A DNA stretch of 30,799 bases from JALYXS01 sp051003795 (GTDB lineage: Bacteria > Acidobacteriota > Terriglobia > Bryobacterales > Bryobacteraceae), in the NCBI GenBank assembly GCA_051003795.1, contig JBPCKZ010000249.1:1-30799 (forward strand), given 5' to 3'. Within the stretch, counting starts at the first letter, position 1. Each line of letters opens with the position of its first letter. A program made the translations under genes and the position numbers. Positions 16,033 through 25,153 of this stretch are shown here, piece after piece. The notes below the pieces were generated by a model. The model did not search any database, was not told where the DNA came from, and saw nothing but the letters and a program-made list of their open reading frames with translations.

Positions 16033-17784
16033 TCATGGCGTTGCCGTGATTATTACGGTAGTGCTGTTAGTGCTTGTGCCATTGCCGACTGTTAGCGTGA
16101 TCGCGTAATTCCCAGGGACGTCAGCCACGAACATCGACGTGGGGGTGGTCTCATAGAACAGCCTCGTTGCCGTACCAGGAGGACGCGAGGTAAACTTCCA
16201 ATCGTATGTCAGCGTCCCGGCACCGCTCAGGTTTGTCGATGTGCTTCCATCGAGCGTGACAAGACTGCCTACTTTCACGGTCTGGTTCGAGCCGGCGTTT
16301 GCGGTAACTGGCGCCGCCGTGGTCTGGAATGTCCATTGCAGCTTGGTGAGATCGAGCGGAACCGTAGGATCCGTCAGAATCGTGAACGTGTTGCCGCTGG
16401 TAACCTGACTGTTGGCCGGCACGGGTGCGAACATCAGGCTGCCTTGTCCTGGAACTACCCGAACGCTAAACGGGTCCAGGCTCGTCAGCGTGGCCGTAAC
16501 CGAGCCGAAGGCGTTGCCCGGGTTTATGAGGTCCGCGCGGTACGTGATGAACGACTGTTTTCCAGCCGCTGCCTGCCGGCTCACGATCTGGTAATTGGTA
16601 ATCGAAGGCCCCGCCAACGCAGCTGTTGATACGCCATTGACCGCGGTAACACCCAAGCCGTTGTATTGATAGTTGGTAATCTCGTTCACGCTGGTAACGG
16701 TAATGCCGCCAGTTCCGCTGCCGGGATCGACTGGCTGGAAACTATTTATGGCGGCAATCCCTCCAGATGTTCCATTGTAGGTATCGGTCCAACTAAAGCC
16801 GATGCCTGTGTCGATAACCGAAGCACCTGGAAGCGCCCCCATAATTCCTACAAGATGCGTGGTGAAAGCCAGATTGCTGCCAACGGGCGCTGTCAAGCCG
16901 GAACAACCGGCGCCGCTGCCGCCGGGCAAACAGGGGTCCGCGGGGGCATCGAAGAACGAAAGCGTGGTGGCCGTTTCATTAAAAGCTAAGGACAGTGGAT
17001 TAGACGCCGGGGTGAAGAGATTGTAGTAGACGGGCAACTGAACGGCGTTAGGCGGGTTCTGGTAGGCATAACCGTTAGGGGGCGGATCGTTGAAAGGAGG
17101 AGGTGCAACCAAACTAACCGTGCTGCCGGCGGCAAAGAAAGGGCTCGGTGCGGGCAACATGGTGATTGTCTGCTGCCAATCGAAATTGATGAAGCCGCAG
17201 AGCTTTGCCGCTTGCGGGATGGTATAGCCAAGATTTGGGGTAAAAGTGGCGCTTATCTGAGTACTACCGCCCGGCGGCTTCGAGACTGAGTTATTGATAA
17301 TCGACGAGCAGGCGATCGCGCCGCTAAGGGAATTTTCCAGCGAAAAGTACGCGGTCCCGCCTTTAGCGGCGATGGGTGTAATGAAGTTTACCGTACCCGA
17401 TGTTCCACTGGGGTTGATGCCGGTGAAGTAAGCGTTCGGGCCTCCGTAACCGCTGCTATCGAGCCCATTGCCCGGGAGACCAAAGAAAACAACGCCGTCT
17501 CCGTCGAATCCGAAAATGTTGGCGATCGAAGTCAACGCAATGGAAACGACCGCCAAGCTGCTATTATTAACGACCCCGACCAGCGCATCGTCGATGCCAT
17601 CATAAGGGCCTTGTCCAGTAGTGGAAATGGATACACCGCTATCGGTAACCGTTAGGACTGTAACGCAAGTGGTATCGGCCCCGACCGCCGGACACTGAGC
17701 GTTGGCGGGAAGCCCGGAAATCGCGAGAGCGCCAAGAAATAACATTACGGAATTCAAACCCGCGCGCAATGACTCACAAAACAT
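16033..17784 (-). CDS. Secreted protein with C-terminal PKD-like domain
   Basis: 583 residues. A signal peptide (VMLFLGALAISGLPANAQ) directs export. The last ~88 residues form an Ig-like PKD domain: ANAGSNQTVKVGSLVTLDGS, then LTYDWKFTSRPPGTA and GNYAITLTVGNG, as in surface and polysaccharide-active proteins, where the domain usually mediates interactions. The ~460 residues before it are low in charge and rich in Gly, Ser, Thr, Asn and Pro, and resemble no family I can name; several short repeats of NPP/NGY-type sequence occur near residue 240. Only a few charged residues are present, so I expect an extracellular beta-rich protein. The ATG at 17784 has AAGGAG 8 bases upstream. A strong-looking promoter lies 50 bp upstream. 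Confidence 0.75.
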   Translation of the reverse strand: MFCESLRAGLNSVMLFLGALAISGLPANAQCPAVGADTTCVTVLTVTDSGVSISTTGQGPYDGIDDALVGVVNNSSLAVVSIALTSIANIFGFDGDGVVFFGLPGNGLDSSGYGGPNAYFTGINPSGTSGTVNFITPIAAKGGTAYFSLENSLSGAIACSSIINNSVSKPPGGSTQISATFTPNLGYTIPQAAKLCGFINFDWQQTITMLPAPSPFFAAGSTVSLVAPPPFNDPPPNGYAYQNPPNAVQLPVYYNLFTPASNPLSLAFNETATTLSFFDAPADPCLPGGSGAGCSGLTAPVGSNLAFTTHLVGIMGALPGASVIDTGIGFSWTDTYNGTSGGIAAINSFQPVDPGSGTGGITVTSVNEITNYQYNGLGVTAVNGVSTAALAGPSITNYQIVSRQAAAGKQSFITYRADLINPGNAFGSVTATLTSLDPFSVRVVPGQGSLMFAPVPANSQVTSGNTFTILTDPTVPLDLTKLQWTFQTTAAPVTANAGSNQTVKVGSLVTLDGSTSTNLSGAGTLTYDWKFTSRPPGTATRLFYETTPTSMFVADVPGNYAITLTVGNGTSTNSTTVIITATP

Positions 17785-17811
17785 TTAGCGTTCTCCTTTA
17801 AGGGAAGGTTA

Positions 17812-17841
17812 TATCTAAGGCTCATTCCTAACGCATGTCAA
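17812..17841 (-). promoter_or_regulatory. Candidate promoter of the PKD-domain gene
   Basis: On the minus strand TTGACA (17841-17836), a perfect -35 hexamer, is followed after 18 bases by TAGATA (17817-17812), a modest -10. The predicted start would leave a leader of about 20 bases holding the AAGGAG ribosome site. No matching promoter is evident for valS on the other strand; a TAGAAT at 17885-17890 is the only -10-like hexamer before it. Confidence 0.4.
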
Positions 17842-17901
17842 GAGAATTCGCAATTTCCACGCAATTGCGCGGATTTTTCCACGATAGAATCGAAGTTCCC
17901 G

Positions 17902-20484
17902 ATGCAACTTGAGAAAGTGTACGAGCCCCAACGGTTTGAGCCGTACTGGGCGCAGTGGTGGATCGATTCCGGCGTGTTCCACGCGTCCGCGAAAGACAGC
18001 CGTCCGGTATTTTCGCTCGTCATCCCTCCGCCCAACGTAACCGGTTCGCTGCACATGGGGCACATGCTCGAGCACGCCGAAATCGATGCCACCGTCCGCT
18101 GGCATCGCATGCGAGGCGACAACACGCTCTGGCTACCCGGGACGGATCACGCCGGAATCGCCACCCAAATGGTGGTGGAGCGTAAGCTGCAATCCGAGGG
18201 CATCGACCGCCGCCAAATCGGCCGCGAAGAGTTCGTCAAGCGCGTTTGGGAATGGAAAACGGAATCGGGCGATACCATCAAGCGCCAGATGATCCGCATG
18301 GGCGCGAGCTGCGATTGGAGCCGCGAACGGTTCACCCTCGATGCGGGTCTCTCCCGCGCGGTCCGTGAAGTGTTTGTCAGCCTTTTCGAGAAAGGCTTGC
18401 TCTATCGCGGCGAATACATGGTCAACTGGTGCCCGCGGTGCCAGACCGCCATTTCCGATCTCGAAGTGACTCATCGGGAAACCGCCGGACACATGTGGCA
18501 CATTCGATATCCGGTAATCGGTTCGGACCGCACGCTGACGGTTGCGACAACGCGGCCGGAGACCATGCTCGGCGACACCGCTGTTGCCGTGAACGCGAAA
18601 GATGCGCGCTACACGGATCTGCACGGATTGACCGTTCGCCTTCCGCTGATGGAGCGGGCGATTCCGATCATCCTGGACGATATTGCCGATCCGGAATTCG
18701 GGACCGGCGTCGTCAAGATCACGCCCGCTCACGATCTCAACGATTTCGAAGCGGGCAAGCGGCACAATCTGGAACGCATTCAGGTGATCGATAGCAACGC
18801 CCGGATGACCCCCGCGGCCGGAGCGTATCAAGGTCTGGACCGCTTCGAGGCTCGCAAACGCGTGGTCGAAGATCTGGACAAGCTGAACCTTATCGAGAAG
18901 ATTCAAGATTACCCGTTGGGCGTGGCCCAGTGCACCCGCTGCCAGACCAATGTGGAGCCGCTCATCTCGACGCAATGGTTTGTGCGCATCAAGCCGCTGG
19001 CGGAAAAAGCGATTCAGGCGGTCGAGACCAAACAGGTCGAGATTATTCCCGAAAGCTGGAGCAAGACCTACTTCGAATGGATGTACAACATCCGCGATTG
19101 GGTGATTTCGCGGCAGCTCTGGTGGGGCCATCGCATACCCGCGTGGTATTGCCAGACGTGCGGCGAGATCGTTGTGGCCCGCGAAGATCCCACCAAATGC
19201 CCTCGCTGCGGCGGGAAAGATCTCAAGCAGGATCCCGACGTGCTCGATACATGGTTCAGCTCGGGCCTGTGGCCGTTTTCGACGCTGGGCTGGCCCGACA
19301 AGACCGAGGATCTCGCGACGTTTTACCCGACAACCCTGCTCATCACGGGCTTCGACATCCTGTTCTTTTGGGTCGCGCGCATGATCATGCTGGGCATCGA
19401 GTTCATGGGCGAGGCGCCCTTCAAACAGGTTTACATTCATGGGCTGGTGCGCGATGCCGAACGGCAGAAAATGTCGAAAACGCGCGGGAATACGATCGAT
19501 CCGCTAATCGTGAACGAACAGTATGGGACCGACGCGGTGCGCATGGCTTTGTTGACGGCCGCCACGCCCGGAAGCGATATCGTTTTTACCCAGGAGCGCA
19601 TGGAAAGCGCGCGTGCCTTCGCGAACAAGATTTGGAATGCCGCGCGGTTCCTGTTCATGAACATGGAGCGCAGCGGCGTGGAGCCATGCATTCCGAAAAT
19701 GCCGGAACATGGCGAACTCGAGGACCGCTGGATCTTCAGCCGCTTGAATACCTGCGCGGAGCAGATGAACCGCGCGATCGGACAGTATCGCTATCACGAA
19801 GCCGCGCAGGCCGTCTGGCACTTCTTCTGGCATGATTTCTGCGACTGGTATATCGAACTGAAGAAACTGCGTTTCCGGGAAAATTCCGGGTTAAACGCCG
19901 ATTGGGAAAATATTCTGGCCGCATTTGAAGCGGCGCTGCGGTTATTGCATCCGGTGATGCCCTTTCTCACGGAGGAATTGTGGCAGAGGCTTGCGGCGGG
20001 GAATCGCGACCGTCCCCAATCGATCGCGCTCGCGCCGTTTCCGCAATTCGATCCAGCGCTGGCGGATGAGGCGGCCGAACGGGATATCGAACATCTGCAA
20101 GAAATAATTACCGCCGTGCGCCAGTTTCGGATTCAGCGCAAATTGAATCCCAAGTCGCCGCTGGCCGCGACTCTGTCGTTCCCCACGTCGCGCCTCTACA
20201 TGGCGGAGTTACGCGATGCCATGCAAAAGCTCGGCAATGTAGTCTTGAGAATTATTGAGGATGCCGGGCTTTCGCCCGTCGAGTACAAATTAGAGATCGA
20301 GGACTCCCCCCGCGAGTTTAGCGAGAAAGAGCGCGAGCGGATCGAAAAGAACATAGCGAATTCCGAGCGGCAGCTCGCGGACGAGACGTTTTTGTCGCGG
20401 GCGCCGGAAAAGGTAGTGGAATCCATTCGCCAAAAGCTGGGCGAGTACCAGGCCCAACTGGCCACGTTCAAGAAAGATGATTGA
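17902..20484 (+). CDS. valS: Valine--tRNA ligase
   Basis: Class I aminoacyl-tRNA synthetase that charges tRNA-Val in the cytoplasm and edits mischarged threonine. 860 residues. The HIGH-type motif is PPNVTGSLHMGHML (HMGH at 51-54) and the second class I motif is KMSKTRGN (about 523), with T for the usual S, a tolerated variant. The CP1 editing part holds TTRPETMLGDTAVAVN. Zinc-ribbon-like pairs appear in CPRCQTA, CTRCQTN, CQTCGE and CPRCGGKDL. The anticodon-binding domain and the C-terminal coiled coil (ERERIEKNIANSERQL onward) are complete. The ATG at 17902 gives the usual start. The last 8 bases overlap nadC. Confidence 0.97.
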   Translation: MQLEKVYEPQRFEPYWAQWWIDSGVFHASAKDSRPVFSLVIPPPNVTGSLHMGHMLEHAEIDATVRWHRMRGDNTLWLPGTDHAGIATQMVVERKLQSEGIDRRQIGREEFVKRVWEWKTESGDTIKRQMIRMGASCDWSRERFTLDAGLSRAVREVFVSLFEKGLLYRGEYMVNWCPRCQTAISDLEVTHRETAGHMWHIRYPVIGSDRTLTVATTRPETMLGDTAVAVNAKDARYTDLHGLTVRLPLMERAIPIILDDIADPEFGTGVVKITPAHDLNDFEAGKRHNLERIQVIDSNARMTPAAGAYQGLDRFEARKRVVEDLDKLNLIEKIQDYPLGVAQCTRCQTNVEPLISTQWFVRIKPLAEKAIQAVETKQVEIIPESWSKTYFEWMYNIRDWVISRQLWWGHRIPAWYCQTCGEIVVAREDPTKCPRCGGKDLKQDPDVLDTWFSSGLWPFSTLGWPDKTEDLATFYPTTLLITGFDILFFWVARMIMLGIEFMGEAPFKQVYIHGLVRDAERQKMSKTRGNTIDPLIVNEQYGTDAVRMALLTAATPGSDIVFTQERMESARAFANKIWNAARFLFMNMERSGVEPCIPKMPEHGELEDRWIFSRLNTCAEQMNRAIGQYRYHEAAQAVWHFFWHDFCDWYIELKKLRFRENSGLNADWENILAAFEAALRLLHPVMPFLTEELWQRLAAGNRDRPQSIALAPFPQFDPALADEAAERDIEHLQEIITAVRQFRIQRKLNPKSPLAATLSFPTSRLYMAELRDAMQKLGNVVLRIIEDAGLSPVEYKLEIEDSPREFSEKERERIEKNIANSERQLADETFLSRAPEKVVESIRQKLGEYQAQLATFKKDD

Positions 20485-21313
20485 CGAAATTCTCGAGGCA
20501 GTCGAGCGAGCGCTCGAAGAAGACATCGGCTCGGGAGACATCACATCCCAAGCGTGCGTACCCGAAAACCGGGAGGCCACCGGAATTTTTCTGGCGCGGG
20601 AAAACCAGATAATCGCCGGTACCGGCGTGCTTCCGCTCATCTATGGAATTCGCGGCGGCGTCGATCGACTCGACGTCCATAAGCACGATGGGGATCGTGC
20701 CGCGGACGGGGAAACGATTGCCGTCGTGAAAGGCCGGGCGCGCACGCTGCTCGAATGCGAGCGCGTTGCGTTGAATTTCTTGCAGCGGCTCAGCGGAGTC
20801 GCGACGCTCGCGCGCCAGTATGCCGATCGCGTAGCCGGGACGAACTGCAAAGTTCTCGATACTCGAAAGACCACTCCCGGGCTGCGCCGCCTCGAAAAGA
20901 TGGCCGCGGCCGCGGGCGGAGTCACGAATCATCGCATGGGCCTATTCGATGCGATTCTTATCAAAAACAATCACATCGCCGCCGCCGGCGGCGTCCGCAA
21001 CGCGCTTGAAAACTTGCGCGCAAACGCGCGGACTGCCGGACTGCCGGTCGAAATCGAAGTTCGAACCAAAGAGGAGCTGATCGAAGCTCTCGATTGCGGC
21101 GCAACCAGCCTGCTTCTCGACAACCTCACTCCCGCGGAAGCCGCCGCGCGGATCCGCTTTATCGCGGGACGCGCCACGGTGGAATTGTCCGGCGGCATCA
21201 CGCTCGAATCCGTGCGCGCGTACGCGGAAACGGGAGCGGATTTTGTCTCCGCCGGCGCCATCACGCATTCCGCGCGGGCCATGGATATCAGCTTCCGCCT
21301 CGAACTGGCCTGA
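20477..21313 (+). CDS. nadC: Nicotinate-nucleotide diphosphorylase (carboxylating)
   Basis: Converts quinolinate and PRPP to nicotinate mononucleotide, a late step of de novo NAD synthesis in the cytoplasm. 278 residues, the usual length. Signatures are LNFLQRLSGVATLAR, LDTRKTTPGLRRLEK, NHRMGLFDAILIKNNHI, then IEVRTKEELIEAL with LLLDNL, and VELSGGI with SAGAITHSARAMD near the end. The ATG at 20477 overlaps the valS tail by 8 bp, and its TGA overlaps the birA start (TGATG), so the three genes are translationally coupled. No nadA or nadB is in the window. Confidence 0.96.
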   Translation: MIDEILEAVERALEEDIGSGDITSQACVPENREATGIFLARENQIIAGTGVLPLIYGIRGGVDRLDVHKHDGDRAADGETIAVVKGRARTLLECERVALNFLQRLSGVATLARQYADRVAGTNCKVLDTRKTTPGLRRLEKMAAAAGGVTNHRMGLFDAILIKNNHIAAAGGVRNALENLRANARTAGLPVEIEVRTKEELIEALDCGATSLLLDNLTPAEAAARIRFIAGRATVELSGGITLESVRAYAETGADFVSAGAITHSARAMDISFRLELA

Positions 21314-22029
21314 TGCCTCTCGCCAGGCGGATCGTTCGATTCGACCGCGTGGGCTCGACAATGGTGGAAGCCGCGCGGCTTGCCGCCGAGGGTTGTCCGC
21401 CCGGCACCGTGGTGGTCGCCGACGAGCAGACCGCCGGGCAAGGAAGACATGGGCATTCGTGGCACTCCGAGCCGGGCTCCGGCCTTTACGTTTCAATCGT
21501 TCTGGACGCGCCTCTCGATCCCGTTCTGACTCTCGCCTTGGGGTTGGCGGCGGGCGAGGCCATTGCGCGCGAAACCGACATCCGCTGCGATCTTCGATGG
21601 CCGAACGACGTGATGATCGGCGACAAGAAAGTGGCCGGGATTCTGGTGCAGCTCGCGGGCGCGACGGCAATCGCCGGAATCGGAATCAATGTGAATCACC
21701 AGGTCTTGCCGCCGAAGCTTTCGCGCGAAGCCACGTCGTTGAGCATTGAGACGCGGCGGCGGCACGATCCGGAATCGCTTCTCGCGGAACTACTGCGATC
21801 GGTCGATAGCTTCTGTGGCATGTTGCGGGACGGCGGGAAAGCGTCGATTCTGCGGCAGTTTTCGCAGGCATCCAGCTATGCCAACGGGAAGCGGGTGACG
21901 GTTCGGATGGGTAACCGCGTGGTGGAGGGCGTAACCGCGGGTCTCGACGATTCCGGTTTTCTGCGATTGCAAAAGGAAGACGGGACAGTGGAACTAATCA
22001 TCGCGGGCGGAGTTCGGCCCAGGCTGTAA
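21313..22029 (+). CDS. birA: Biotin--[acetyl-CoA-carboxylase] ligase, group I (no DNA-binding domain)
   Basis: Attaches biotin to the carrier domain of acetyl-CoA carboxylase and related enzymes. 238 residues: catalytic domain plus C-terminal SH3-like domain only. GQGRHGHSW (residues 42-50) is the biotinyl-AMP loop; RWPNDVMIGDKKVAGILVQ, near residue 96 onward, holds the central catalytic lysine. IAGIGINVNHQ follows. The N-terminal helix-turn-helix of bifunctional BirA is absent because the frame begins directly at the catalytic domain, so this copy should not act as a biotin repressor. The ATG at 21313 shares one base with the nadC stop. Confidence 0.93.
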   Translation: MPLARRIVRFDRVGSTMVEAARLAAEGCPPGTVVVADEQTAGQGRHGHSWHSEPGSGLYVSIVLDAPLDPVLTLALGLAAGEAIARETDIRCDLRWPNDVMIGDKKVAGILVQLAGATAIAGIGINVNHQVLPPKLSREATSLSIETRRRHDPESLLAELLRSVDSFCGMLRDGGKASILRQFSQASSYANGKRVTVRMGNRVVEGVTAGLDDSGFLRLQKEDGTVELIIAGGVRPRL

Positions 22030-22064
22030 TTGATGGGATACAATCACCATCGCGAGGACTTGAG

Positions 22065-23333
22065 TTGACTCCACAACACCTATCGCGGCGGGCGTTTTTG
22101 GGCGCCGGCGCCGTCGCGCCTTTGTTGACATCCTTTCGCCGCCTTGCCGCCGCCGCGCAAAAGCAGCTCAAGATCGGCGACGTCCGCACGATGACCATAC
22201 AGGGTCCTTCCCGCACTTATCTGCTGGTAAAGGTTATTGCCGGCGATGGCACTTACGGGATCGCGGAAGCGTACGGGACGCCGGGCGTCGGGGTCAAAGA
22301 GCAGATCCTCTCGATGAAGCCGGGATTGATCGGGAAAGATCCGCTCGAAATCGACACGATTTATACATTCCTCGACGAGCGCGTGAAGGACCTCAGCGGC
22401 ACGCGCACGGATGGTTCGGCGCACAACTTCATGCGAGCCGCGAGCGGCGTTGAGATGGCCCTTTGGGATCTGGCGGGCAAAGCGCTCGGCGTGCCCGCGT
22501 CCACGCTGCTCGGAGGCCGGTTCCGCCAGAAGGTTCGCGTTTACGATCACGCCGCGCCGGGCAACATGCTGGACAAGGCGTCGTGCCGCGAATGGGCGCG
22601 GAAGATCAAGGCCGATCCGGCTGGTTTCACGGCGCATAAGTTTGGATTCCCTCATACCAATCCAAATATCGACAAGGCGCGCGATGCCTCCAATCGCGTG
22701 CTCACCACGAGGGAGCTGATCCAGATCCGGCAAGGTTTTGAGAACTGCCGCGAGGCGCTTGGGTGGGATCACGACATCATGGTCCACTGCCACTGGGAGT
22801 ACGATCTGCGGACCGCAATCCAAATCGCCGAAGCGGTCGAGCCGATTAAGCCGTTATGGTTCGAAGACCCTCTTCAGGTGGAATACTCGAACGCGTGGAA
22901 GCGGCTATGCCAAAGCGTGCACGTACCGGTGTGCACGGGCGAAAATCTCGCGCGGCGGCAAGGCTTCAAGGATTTTATCGTCGAGCACGGGTGCGATATC
23001 CTGCACCCCGACCTGCGCAATAGTGGAGGATTTCTTGAGACCAAGAAGACCGCCGACATGGCCGACGTGTTCGGCATTCCGATGGCAAACCACAACACCG
23101 GCAGCCAGTTGAACACTTGGGCGACATGCCAGTGGGCGTCGTCCGTTCGCGATTACATGACGTGCGAGACGATCACGGGTCAGGGCGGGTGGATGGATGA
23201 GCTGTTACTGCTCGACGGGCCATATATCCGGGACGGGTTCGTGAGCGTGACGGATCGGCCGGGGTTAGGCGTGGAATTAAATCCGGATGTTGCAAAGGCT
23301 CATTTGGCGGCGGGGGAGACTTGGTGGGGCTAA
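22065..23333 (+). CDS. Tat-exported enolase-superfamily protein (sugar-acid dehydratase type)
   Basis: 422 residues. A twin-arginine signal, SRRAFLGAGAVAPLLTSF, begins the protein, unusual for an enolase-superfamily enzyme, so a periplasmic role is inferred. The capping domain and TIM barrel of the mandelate racemase/muconate lactonizing group follow: GVEMALWDLAGKALGVPAS, then barrel-end residues HCHWEYD (His241, His243, Glu245, Asp247), WFEDPL (Glu267), CTGENL (Glu293) and NHNTGSQ (His343). Metal ligands in this superfamily lie at such strand ends; histidine at the first position is as in some sugar-acid dehydratases. The substrate cannot be named. The start TTG at 22065 has GAGGA upstream and no ATG/GTG fits the signal. 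It stands 35 bp behind birA and probably belongs to the sugar-acid region to its right. Confidence 0.8.
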   Translation: MTPQHLSRRAFLGAGAVAPLLTSFRRLAAAAQKQLKIGDVRTMTIQGPSRTYLLVKVIAGDGTYGIAEAYGTPGVGVKEQILSMKPGLIGKDPLEIDTIYTFLDERVKDLSGTRTDGSAHNFMRAASGVEMALWDLAGKALGVPASTLLGGRFRQKVRVYDHAAPGNMLDKASCREWARKIKADPAGFTAHKFGFPHTNPNIDKARDASNRVLTTRELIQIRQGFENCREALGWDHDIMVHCHWEYDLRTAIQIAEAVEPIKPLWFEDPLQVEYSNAWKRLCQSVHVPVCTGENLARRQGFKDFIVEHGCDILHPDLRNSGGFLETKKTADMADVFGIPMANHNTGSQLNTWATCQWASSVRDYMTCETITGQGGWMDELLLLDGPYIRDGFVSVTDRPGLGVELNPDVAKAHLAAGETWWG

Positions 23334-23410
23334 GGGCTTGGGGCAATTTTGGCGATCCGGTACCGGGGACTCCAGTTGCCGGAAGCGGGTTAAATTAATG
23401 AGGGCGGCGC

Positions 23411-23812
23411 ATGGTGGACGAATCGAAAAACGAGGGTGTGGCCGCAGCCATGCAGCAAATTAATCGGGCATGGCTTCAGGGTTGCGTGGAAGACATGGCA
23501 CTCATGGTTCACCCAGGAATAGTCATGGTTTTTCCCGGGTTCACGGCGCGGACCGCGGGACGCGAAGATTTTCTTGCCGCGTTCCGCGATTTCCGCCGCA
23601 ACGCCACGATTCATGAATTCCGGGAGCAGGATCGCCAGATCGACGTCGTGGGTGACACGGCCGTGGTCAATTTCAAGTATGAGATGATCTACGACCGATC
23701 CGGGAAACGTTACCGTGCAACGGGCCGCGATCTATGGGTGTTTCAGAAACCGGGTGAAGCGTGGCTCGCGGTCTGGCGGACGATGCTCGAACTGGAGGAG
23801 AACGCCGCCTAG
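23411..23812 (+). CDS. SnoaL/DUF4440-like protein
   Basis: 133 residues with the cone-like NTF2 fold pattern: an N-terminal helix ending INRAWLQG, HPGIVMVFPGF, a central GREDFLAAF helix, then the strands DVVGDTAVVNFKYEM and GRDLWVFQKPGEAWLAVWRT. Members include small hydrolases, isomerases and ligand-binding proteins, and most are unassigned. There is no signal peptide. The ATG at 23411 has GAGGG 6 bases upstream. It lies 77 bp behind the enolase-superfamily gene and its stop is only 1 bp from where the full-length MFS gene would end on the other strand. Confidence 0.75.
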   Translation: MVDESKNEGVAAAMQQINRAWLQGCVEDMALMVHPGIVMVFPGFTARTAGREDFLAAFRDFRRNATIHEFREQDRQIDVVGDTAVVNFKYEMIYDRSGKRYRATGRDLWVFQKPGEAWLAVWRTMLELEENAA

Positions 23813-23813
23813 T

Positions 23814-23900
23814 TCACCCTCTCCGCGAAACATTTTCCGTTTCCGGCGAGTACTTCGCCCGCACTAGAAAACAATAGGCCGCGATTCCCAGATCAAAAAA
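23814..23900 (-). other. Displaced C-terminus of the MFS transporter
   Basis: Adding one T to the T6 run (read on the minus strand; A6 at 23895-23900 on plus) joins the MFS reading as WCFFDLGIAAYCFLVRAKYS and carries it to a TGA at 23816-23814, one base from the end of the convergent SnoaL-like gene. The restored tail has the basic end typical of the family. Either a sequencing error, a real mutation or slippage at the homopolymer would explain it. Confidence 0.65.
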
Positions 23901-25102
23901 CACCAAATCGCCTGCATCGGAGCGCGGTAATCGCCGGTTCGCTGAACGAGCCATCCGGTAATAAGCGGCGCAACGATGCCGGGGATGTTGGCCGCGCAGT
24001 TCTGGATGCCGGCAATGCTGCCAATCGCCCCGCCGGGCATCAACGTTTGGGTAAGCGCCCAATAGTTGGCCGTCGCCAATCCAAGGCCAGTCAGCGAAAA
24101 AACGGCGAAGAATAGCGCGACCGAAGTGGAATCGGAAAGCGCTCCGAATACTTCGGTCGATGCAATCAAAAAGCCGGCGATCACGAACCCGCGCCGGACG
24201 CGAACGGCGTCGTTACCGCGCTCAATGAGCCGGTCCGCCGCCCATCCCGCCAGAGGCGCCACAATCGCAATTCCTCCGAAACTGAAAAATGTATAGAGGC
24301 TCATCGAGCTTAGCGCCAAGTGACGCCTCTCGACGAAATAAGCGGGCATCCACGTCATGCAGAAATACACAAAATACATGTAACAGAAAGTGCCAATGAT
24401 GGTTCCCCAGATAATCGGGTTGCTCATGATCCGACCAAAGGAAAGACGGGCCGCGGAGGCGTGAGCGGAGGCGAGCTCCAGTTGTCGGTCGTCGTTACGA
24501 ACAAGGCCAAGCCAGGGCGCCAGCCAAAGCAGAGACCCGAGGCCCAGCACGAAGAACATGACGTGCCAGCCGTACGCGCTTATGAGAACCGCGGCGATGG
24601 GTATGCCGATGGCGGGTCCGATCTTGCTGCCGGTCATGAACAGACCCACCGCCAGGCCGCGTTGCCTTTCCGGAAAATGAAAGCGAATCCAGCGCAGGCT
24701 TGCGGGCTGCCCCACCGATTCGAAAACGCCAAGCAACACGCGCAAAATGAACAACTGCGAGAACGTCCCGGCGAACCCCGTGACGGCGGAAATCAGGCTC
24801 CATGCGATGAAACCGAGCGCGTACGGATTCTTCACGCCGTAGCGGTCCACGAGCAAGCCTGCGGGGATTTGGAGGAACGCGTACGACCAGAAGAAGGCGG
24901 AGTTCAACAGGCCGCGATTCGCGTCGCTGAGGTGAAACAGGCTCTTAAACTCCGGCATGACGACCGCGACGGAGAGATTGACGCGAGCCACGTAGGCGAT
25001 CACCGAGCCAAGACTGAGGATGGCGATAATCGTCCAGAGCCGGGCGGCCGGTTGGCTGGTGGCCTTAACCGCCACGGGCAAGTTCGCCGCAATCGGCTTC
25101 AA
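23864..25102 (-). CDS. MFS transporter, anion:cation symporter type; probable frameshift near the end
   Basis: 412 residues with about 12 membrane helices, resembling hexuronate/sugar-acid symporters of the ACS family: VIAYVARVNLSVAVVMPEF in helix 1, GLLVDRYGVKNPYALGF after helix 2, RVLLGVFESVGQPASLRW in helix 4. It would take up an organic anion such as a hexuronate or sugar acid; the substrate is not readable. Helix 12 is cut short by WESRPIVF and a stop, while the next frame continues it as LGIAAYCFLVRAKYSPETEN to a stop at 23814, so one base seems missing in the T6/A6 run at 23895-23900. The TTG at 25102 is the best start; no ATG or GTG fits and no clear ribosome site is seen. It follows the Gfo/Idh gene by 51 bp. 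Confidence 0.8.
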   Translation of the reverse strand: MKPIAANLPVAVKATSQPAARLWTIIAILSLGSVIAYVARVNLSVAVVMPEFKSLFHLSDANRGLLNSAFFWSYAFLQIPAGLLVDRYGVKNPYALGFIAWSLISAVTGFAGTFSQLFILRVLLGVFESVGQPASLRWIRFHFPERQRGLAVGLFMTGSKIGPAIGIPIAAVLISAYGWHVMFFVLGLGSLLWLAPWLGLVRNDDRQLELASAHASAARLSFGRIMSNPIIWGTIIGTFCYMYFVYFCMTWMPAYFVERRHLALSSMSLYTFFSFGGIAIVAPLAGWAADRLIERGNDAVRVRRGFVIAGFLIASTEVFGALSDSTSVALFFAVFSLTGLGLATANYWALTQTLMPGGAIGSIAGIQNCAANIPGIVAPLITGWLVQRTGDYRAPMQAIWCFLIWESRPIVF

Positions 25103-25153
25103 ATCAGCACGGGTCGCTTGGCCGCGCGCGGAATCGGCTCATTTTGCGCACCC

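Noticed and set aside
17885..17890. TAGAAT as the valS -10 box
   Set aside because: No -35 hexamer at a suitable distance; kept only as a remark.
18133..19440. Long open frame on the minus strand, antisense to valS (about 435 codons)
   Set aside because: ValS on the plus strand is certain by motifs; the antisense frame follows from codon bias in GC-rich DNA.
23357..23366. 10-bp palindrome CCGGTACCGG between two genes
   Set aside because: Perfect but without loop or T-run and with no known site match; short GC-rich palindromes are common here.
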